From assembly GCA_009924885.1 (NCBI GenBank), contig RFQS01000070.1, positions 1 through 9,870 on the forward strand: a stretch of DNA of 9,870 nucleotides, in the 5' to 3' direction. Source of the stretch: Pseudomonadota bacterium. GTDB taxonomy: Bacteria; Cyanobacteriota; Vampirovibrionia; LMEP-6097. The position numbers were made by a program, and so were the translations under genes. Shown one piece after another: positions 6,101 through 9,870 of the stretch; the stretch's first letter is position 1; each line of letters opens with the position of its first letter. Under the pieces are notes generated by a model. The model had not been told where the DNA came from. It saw only the letters and a program-made list of their open reading frames with translations, and ran no database searches.

Positions 6101-7889
6101 AGTAGAAATTAAGAACGTCTTCTAGACCTCCCCCTCCATTTTTTCTATCGGCCATCTACAACAGTAGAAATTAAGAACGTCTTCTAGACAGTTGCGAATA
6201 TTGAAAGCCAAGAACTAATCTACAACAGTAGAAATTAAGAACGTCTTCTAGACTGAGTTTGCTAGGGGTTTTGCACAGCTATCTACAACAGTAGAAATTA
6301 AGAACGTCTTCTAGACGGCTAAAGAACAGGCTTTTGATTTATCATCTACAACAGTAGAAATTAAGAACGTCTTCTAGACGGTGAAGCAGTTAGACGAATG
6401 GAATTCATCTACAACAGTAGAAATTAAGAACGTCTTCTAGACGAATAAAAATGAACAGATCCGAACTAAATCTACAACAGTAGAAATTAAGAACGTCTTC
6501 TAGACGATTAAACAATCAGTTAGAATAGACAGATCTACAACAGTAGAAATTAAGAACGTCTTCTAGACATGGGGTCTCAAACTTGGTTAATCACTATCTA
6601 CAACAGTAGAAATTAAGAACGTCTTCTAGACTTACTTTTCCTGAATCCTCGCTCTAGATCTACAACAGTAGAAATTAAGAACGTCTTCTAGACATCAGCG
6701 TTCCCACCTGCTTTATTATAATCTACAACAGTAGAAATTAAGAACGTCTTCTAGACCTTTAGGGTTAGCCCCAGAATCAGTGTATCTACAACAGTAGAAA
6801 TTAAGAACGTCTTCTAGACTAACTCAAGAAACACCAATAACTCAAATCTACAACAGTAGAAATTAAGAACGTCTTCTAGACTACCTTTCATGTACGCTCA
6901 AAATGAAATCTACAACAGTAGAAATTAAGAACGTCTTCTAGACAGGACTACAATAGATCTCTAAGCAGTATCTACAACAGTAGAAATTAAGAACGTCTTC
7001 TAGACAGCAGTACCAGAGGGAACAGTATTAACCATCTACAACAGTAGAAATTAAGAACGTCTTCTAGACATTTCTAGCAGGAGACCAGCACGTCTAATCT
7101 ACAACAGTAGAAATTAAGAACGTCTTCTAGACTTTTTAAATCGTTGGTTATAGGTCATTATCTACAACAGTAGAAATTAAGAACGTCTTCTAGACAGAAT
7201 TTTAGAATGGTTATTTCTGCTTATCTACAACAGTAGAAATTAAGAACGTCTTCTAGACTAACTAGCCAAGACCTAAGCAGGTCAAATCTACAACAGTAGA
7301 AATTAAGAACGTCTTCTAGACAGAATGACGAATAGAAAGGATGTTATCATCTACAACAGTAGAAATTAAGAACGTCTTCTAGACTTTTAATTTAGTGAGA
7401 CCTAGCACGTCTATCTACAACAGTAGAAATTAAGAACGTCTTCTAGACTTTTTTTGTATTCATCAATACAATTATCAATCTACAACAGTAGAAATTAAGA
7501 ACGTCTTCTAGACTAAAAGGAGACATTATGTCTCAATTAATCTACAACAGTAGAAATTAAGAACGTCTTCTAGACCAATTAAGACACGAAATACACGCCA
7601 AATCTACAACAGTAGAAATTAAGAACGTCTTCTAGACACAGAAAGATTAGCTCAAGGTTTTCATGATCTACAACAGTAGAAATTAAGAACGTCTTCTAGA
7701 CTTCGTTAATTTTGCTATCTATACGGTTATCTACAACAGTAGAAATTAAGAACGTCTTCTAGACTAGAGATTTAGATTTAGCAAGTCTTATCTACAACAG
7801 TAGAAATTAAGAACGTCTTCTAGACAAGTCTATGCTTTCGTTAATGCGACTTTATCTACAACAGTAGAAATTAAGAACGTCTTCTAGAC
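3118..7889 (-). CRISPR. Type V-A (Cas12a) CRISPR array, 76 repeats and 75 spacers
   Basis: I count 76 copies of a 36-bp repeat with no sequence change in any copy I read. In the transcribed (minus) direction it begins GTCTAGAAGACG and ends AATTTCTACTGTTGTAGAT. The end contains the Cas12a pseudoknot/hairpin core TCTAC-TGTT-GTAGA, which Cas12a binds and cleaves 5' of, so this half sits 5' of each guide. Spacers are 25-30 bp, mostly 26-28, and none is an exact duplicate. The newest spacer should be 7826-7853 next to the leader; the oldest kept is 3154-3180. In the findings spacers are numbered S1 (3154-3180) to S75 (7826-7853) from the left. The distal repeat (3118-3153) is intact rather than degenerate and abuts an IS-like fragment, suggesting a lost distal end. 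The count was made by eye and could be off by one. Confidence 0.98.
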
Positions 7890-8031
7890 AGCTGGCTGCA
7901 CCTATAGCGTTCATGGACTGAAAATCTAGAGCTAAAAGCACTAAATATAAAACACATCATAGAATTACGCTGTATTTCACCCATAAAGACCGAGGTTTGC
8001 AATCTGCTAACCAGTCAACACCTAAAACATT
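7890..8031 (-). promoter_or_regulatory. CRISPR leader between cas2 and the first repeat
   Basis: This 142-bp segment holds no gene and lies between the cas2 stop codon and the leader-proximal repeat, where the leader and integration site of a type V-A array are expected. On the minus strand the last bases before the repeat are GGTGCAGCCAGCT, the likely integration anchor. A TATATT at 7949-7944, about 55 bp from the repeat, is a possible -10 box for the pre-crRNA promoter, but its -35 box is poor. A TTGACT further upstream (about 8020) lacks a partner at the right spacing. The leader also contains TTAGCTCTAGA (7931-7921 region), which resembles part of spacer S26. Confidence 0.75.
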
Positions 8032-8307
8032 CTACCCTATTATAATTAAATCTTCATCATCATTTCGTGCATATCCATATTTATGAACTTTACAAGTCTC
8101 GCTGAGATCAAAAATAATAATACTATCCGCTTGAGTAAAGTGTTTCTTAAAATCACCATTAATTTCACTGATGATATTCTTAGTCAGCGAAGGACTCTGC
8201 TTAAGCTGAAAGACCGAGTATTGAAGGCGATAACCAAATTTCTCTAAATATTTAGAGAACCTCGTTCTCAGCTTATCATCTGAAATATCGTATGAAACTA
8301 TTAACAT
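8032..8307 (-). CDS. cas2: CRISPR-associated endoribonuclease-fold protein Cas2
   Basis: The product has 91 residues, the normal size for Cas2, a small ferredoxin-fold protein that dimerises and bridges two Cas1 dimers in the spacer-integration complex. It opens MLIVSYDISDDKLRTRF; D7 is the conserved N-terminal aspartate at the end of the first strand. LQYSVFQLK (about 29-37) is the conserved second strand and DSIIIFDLSE (about 61-70) the third. The overall pattern fits type V-A Cas2 proteins. The gene overlaps the cas1 stop by 7 bp and is the last gene before the leader, which fits the order cas4-cas1-cas2-array. The ATG at 8307 is the only start that keeps the first strand. Confidence 0.95.
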   Translation of the reverse strand: MLIVSYDISDDKLRTRFSKYLEKFGYRLQYSVFQLKQSPSLTKNIISEINGDFKKHFTQADSIIIFDLSETCKVHKYGYARNDDEDLIIIG

Positions 8308-9269
8308 GGCTGCAACTCAAAAAACGGATACTCACTAATTGGTTTAGAACGCATAAAAGCTCTATAGAAGCTCTGTACATAAAGAAATATCTCTTGCTTA
8401 TGACTTAAAAGCTCCTGTAGAATCCAATTAGAGTAAGTTGGGCTACTTGGAATTTTTAAGCGATACTGTTTCTGATGAACATAAAAATCTTCCTCTTTAA
8501 TCTGCCCTAAATTATAAGCCTTACGAATTCTATAATCTACTATAGGGCGAAAAGGCTCTACTAGATCACAAACCAAAGATTTTCTTTGATAAAACTCTTG
8601 ATGATAAAAACCTTTATAGGTGTCGAAACCATATACATTAAGCAAAGCCTCAATTAGATTAAAAAGTAAAGTATAACCATTATCTAAAAGACAATTAGTG
8701 ATGTCATGCTTAACTCGTGGCTTACGACCACTCCAATTAAAATCAGAAAACATCTGCGCAAAATACACCTTAGAAGCTATGCCTTCAAGCCCGAGAAGCT
8801 CCTTTAATTCTGGTGGATCATCAAAGACCCTATCCTGATAAGTTTTTAATTGCTTAATAGCTTCTTTCAAGTCTAATGTTTTTTCTCTAATCCTTTCTAA
8901 TGCAGCTATCTGCTGTGCTATTTTATTACGAACTAATATATGGGCTATATCTAATTCAGAATAAAGATACTGCTTTTTACGTAAAAGTGTATTCCCCTCT
9001 GTGCGGGTGTTCCAAGAGGCATAGACACTTAAATTATGATTTAGGAGAACTATACTAAAACCAAATTTCTTAGCCCGCTGTAAAAGCCCTGTCGTTATTG
9101 TGGCGTGTCCAACTATAAATAAAGCAAATAATCTGTAACAGCTTGACTGGTGCTTTATGACCCCATCGTTTTTAATAACGACATTATCATTTTTAAAGCT
9201 AAGCTTATCATCCCTGCTCAGCAGAGCAAAAATAACAGTCTTCTCTTCAAAATCAGGCAGACTCAGCAT
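8301..9269 (-). CDS. cas1: CRISPR-associated integrase Cas1 (type V-A)
   Basis: Cas1 is the metal-dependent integrase that joins new spacers to the leader-repeat junction. This 322-residue protein has the usual length. Residues 1-85 form the N-terminal beta domain (FALFIVGHATITT at about 48-60 is typical). The C-terminal helical catalytic domain shows E162 in LLGLEGIASKVYF, H223 in GFYHQEFYQRKSLVCDLVEPFRP, and D235/E238 in the same block. These match the conserved Glu-His-Asp/Glu metal site, so the protein should be active. The C-terminus YRAFMRSKPISEYPFFEL is characteristic of the type V-A Cas1 group. It overlaps cas4 upstream and cas2 downstream by 7 bp each, indicating one transcript with coupled translation. 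The ATG at 9269 gives the full N-terminal domain. Confidence 0.96.
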   Translation of the reverse strand: MLSLPDFEEKTVIFALLSRDDKLSFKNDNVVIKNDGVIKHQSSCYRLFALFIVGHATITTGLLQRAKKFGFSIVLLNHNLSVYASWNTRTEGNTLLRKKQYLYSELDIAHILVRNKIAQQIAALERIREKTLDLKEAIKQLKTYQDRVFDDPPELKELLGLEGIASKVYFAQMFSDFNWSGRKPRVKHDITNCLLDNGYTLLFNLIEALLNVYGFDTYKGFYHQEFYQRKSLVCDLVEPFRPIVDYRIRKAYNLGQIKEEDFYVHQKQYRLKIPSSPTYSNWILQELLSHKQEIFLYVQSFYRAFMRSKPISEYPFFELQPC

Positions 9270-9763
9270 AATGAGTAATCACATAAATTTCTATAGATAC
9301 AGTTCCTACACTTATTTATATTCGGCAGAAATTCAGAATCCAAACTAAAATTTTTTAAAGAATCGATTAAAGTTTCAAATTTACCAAGCATCTCTAAATC
9401 ATTTTCTGGGAGCTCAATAGGGTAGCTTTTATTATCATCCATGCTATAAAGCTTCAGTTTATCTACCTTATAGCCCATTTCCTTAAGACAAAAATACTGA
9501 GCATAAAGCTGAAAAATATAACCATCATAGATGACTTTAATTTTCTTTTTACGCTCAGTGAGTAAGTTTTTTTTAGTATCAAAAGTATCTATTTTTCCAT
9601 AGATACCATACTGCTCACAGTAAACCTCTATTCCCTGAAGCACAGTAGAAGCTGTAGTATATGTCTTATTCTCTATGGTTTTATGAGCTATAGTCCCTTC
9701 AATCTGTGGAGTCTGCTTATAAAGCCGATCTTCAGCAAGACCATGGAGCTGGTGAAAATATAC
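9263..9763 (-). pseudogene. cas4: cas4 with missing 5' end (broken at 9763 or misassembled)
   Basis: Cas4 is a RecB-type nuclease with a 4Fe-4S cluster that trims prespacers and helps select PAM-containing ones with Cas1-Cas2. In this frame the family similarity runs from YFHQLHG (9760-9740) through LYKQTPQIEGTIAHKTIE, GIYGKIDTFD, LLTERKKK and IYDGYIFQLYAQYFCL to the C-terminal CRNCIYRNLC. The RecB residues His (AHK), Asp (KID), Glu and Lys (ERK) and the three C-terminal cluster cysteines are visible. The N-terminal 15-25 residues are absent, including the first cluster cysteine (the CPxSIYFH motif), and the frame meets a TAA at 9770-9772. A GTG at 9643 could start translation but would skip the catalytic His, so it is not the true start. 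If the break is real the protein lacks its N-terminus and probably its cluster. Confidence 0.85.
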
Positions 9764-9870
9764 AAGGATTTAAATCAATTACAATTGGAACAGATAGTGG
9801 TAAGACTAATAAAGGTGCTAATTCAATTAGCATAGGAACAGAAGCAGGCGCAGCAACTCAGGGCCAAAAT
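9745..9870 (+). CDS. Fragment of a repetitive SIxIGT-repeat protein (YadA-head or tail-fibre-like), continues beyond window
   Basis: The plus-strand frame reads GAGENIQGFKSITIGT, DSGKTNKGANSISIGT and EAGAATQGQN. This is a 16-residue repeat with the pattern (D/E)-(A/S)-G-x4-(Q/K)-G-x2-S-I-x-I-G-T. Repeats of this SIxIG type form left-handed beta-rolls in trimeric autotransporter heads and also occur in phage tail fibres and in structural proteins of large viruses. Only about 42 residues are visible and the frame runs off the right edge. To the left the repeat pattern stops at about 9745, where the opposite strand codes for Cas4, so no native start is present. Which of these protein classes it belongs to cannot be told. 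Confidence 0.55.

Noticed and set aside
7449..7477. S69 as a copy of a rho-independent terminator
   Set aside because: The hairpin is there, but the T-run precedes the stem on the plus strand instead of following it, so it does not fit a terminator in either direction.
3118..7889. Self-targeting spacers within this window
   Set aside because: I compared spacers by eye with the genes here and saw no long match; only short words recur.
3118..7889. Functional hairpin in the 5' half of the repeat (AGAA-GACG-TTCT)
   Set aside because: The stem is only 4 bp and lies in the part removed when Cas12a processes pre-crRNA; no sign that it matters.
9157..9348. Plus-strand ORF of 63 codons
   Set aside because: It is antisense to the cas1 5' end and cas4 3' end, both firmly identified.
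9263..9643. Complete 126-residue Cas4 starting at GTG 9643
   Set aside because: Family similarity, including the catalytic histidine, continues in frame upstream to about 9763, so this start is internal.

Overview
The window looks like a stretch of a low-GC bacterial genome. A gammaproteobacterium is my guess, because the cas genes and the repeat resemble the Francisella/Moraxella type V-A group, but nothing here fixes the taxon. The standard bacterial code and ATG/GTG starts fit every gene. About half of the window is one very large CRISPR array, 3118-7889, with 76 repeats of 36 bp and 75 spacers. Its repeat carries the Cas12a (type V-A) crRNA hairpin on the minus strand. The adaptation genes cas4-cas1-cas2 (9763-8032) lie directly upstream of the leader on the same strand. 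No cas12a gene is present.

Left part (1-2750). The C-terminal part of a DASH-type cryptochrome/photolyase enters from the left edge (+). It converges on a gene for a secreted Sel1-repeat protein with a long Pro/Ala/Thr/Lys-rich tail (-). A toxin-antitoxin locus follows on the minus strand, in the order XRE regulator (2750-2466), ParD-like antitoxin (2313-2089), ParE/RelE toxin (2092-1799). It is flanked on both sides by leftovers of a second copy: the last 22 codons of an XRE gene at 1730-1797 and the last 19 codons of a ParE gene at 2952-3008.

Middle (2751-7889). About 100 bp resembling the left end of an IS21-family element (3010-3117) include a start codon and seven codons that look like an IstA N-terminus. 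That reading frame runs straight into the first CRISPR repeat at 3118. The leader-distal end of the array therefore seems to have been cut and joined to an IS fragment, which would explain why the outermost repeat is not degenerate. Several spacers are related to each other. Seven carry variants of one short palindromic element, six of them in the same register at the crRNA 5' end, and two more share a second palindrome. Hairpin-forming spacers look over-represented.

Right part (7890-9870). The leader (7890-8031), cas2, cas1 and cas4 form a compact operon with 7-bp overlaps. The cas4 reading frame loses family similarity at about 9763 and runs into an unrelated plus-strand frame coding for 16-residue SIxIGT/AG/QG repeats (YadA-head or tail-fibre-like). 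This junction is either an illegitimate recombination that removed the cas4 5' end and separated it from cas12a, or an assembly chimera.

Working together: cas4-cas1-cas2 would select and insert PAM-flanked spacers at the leader end. The array would supply crRNAs to a Cas12a encoded elsewhere. The TA modules and the IS remnant mark the region as a plastic accessory locus.
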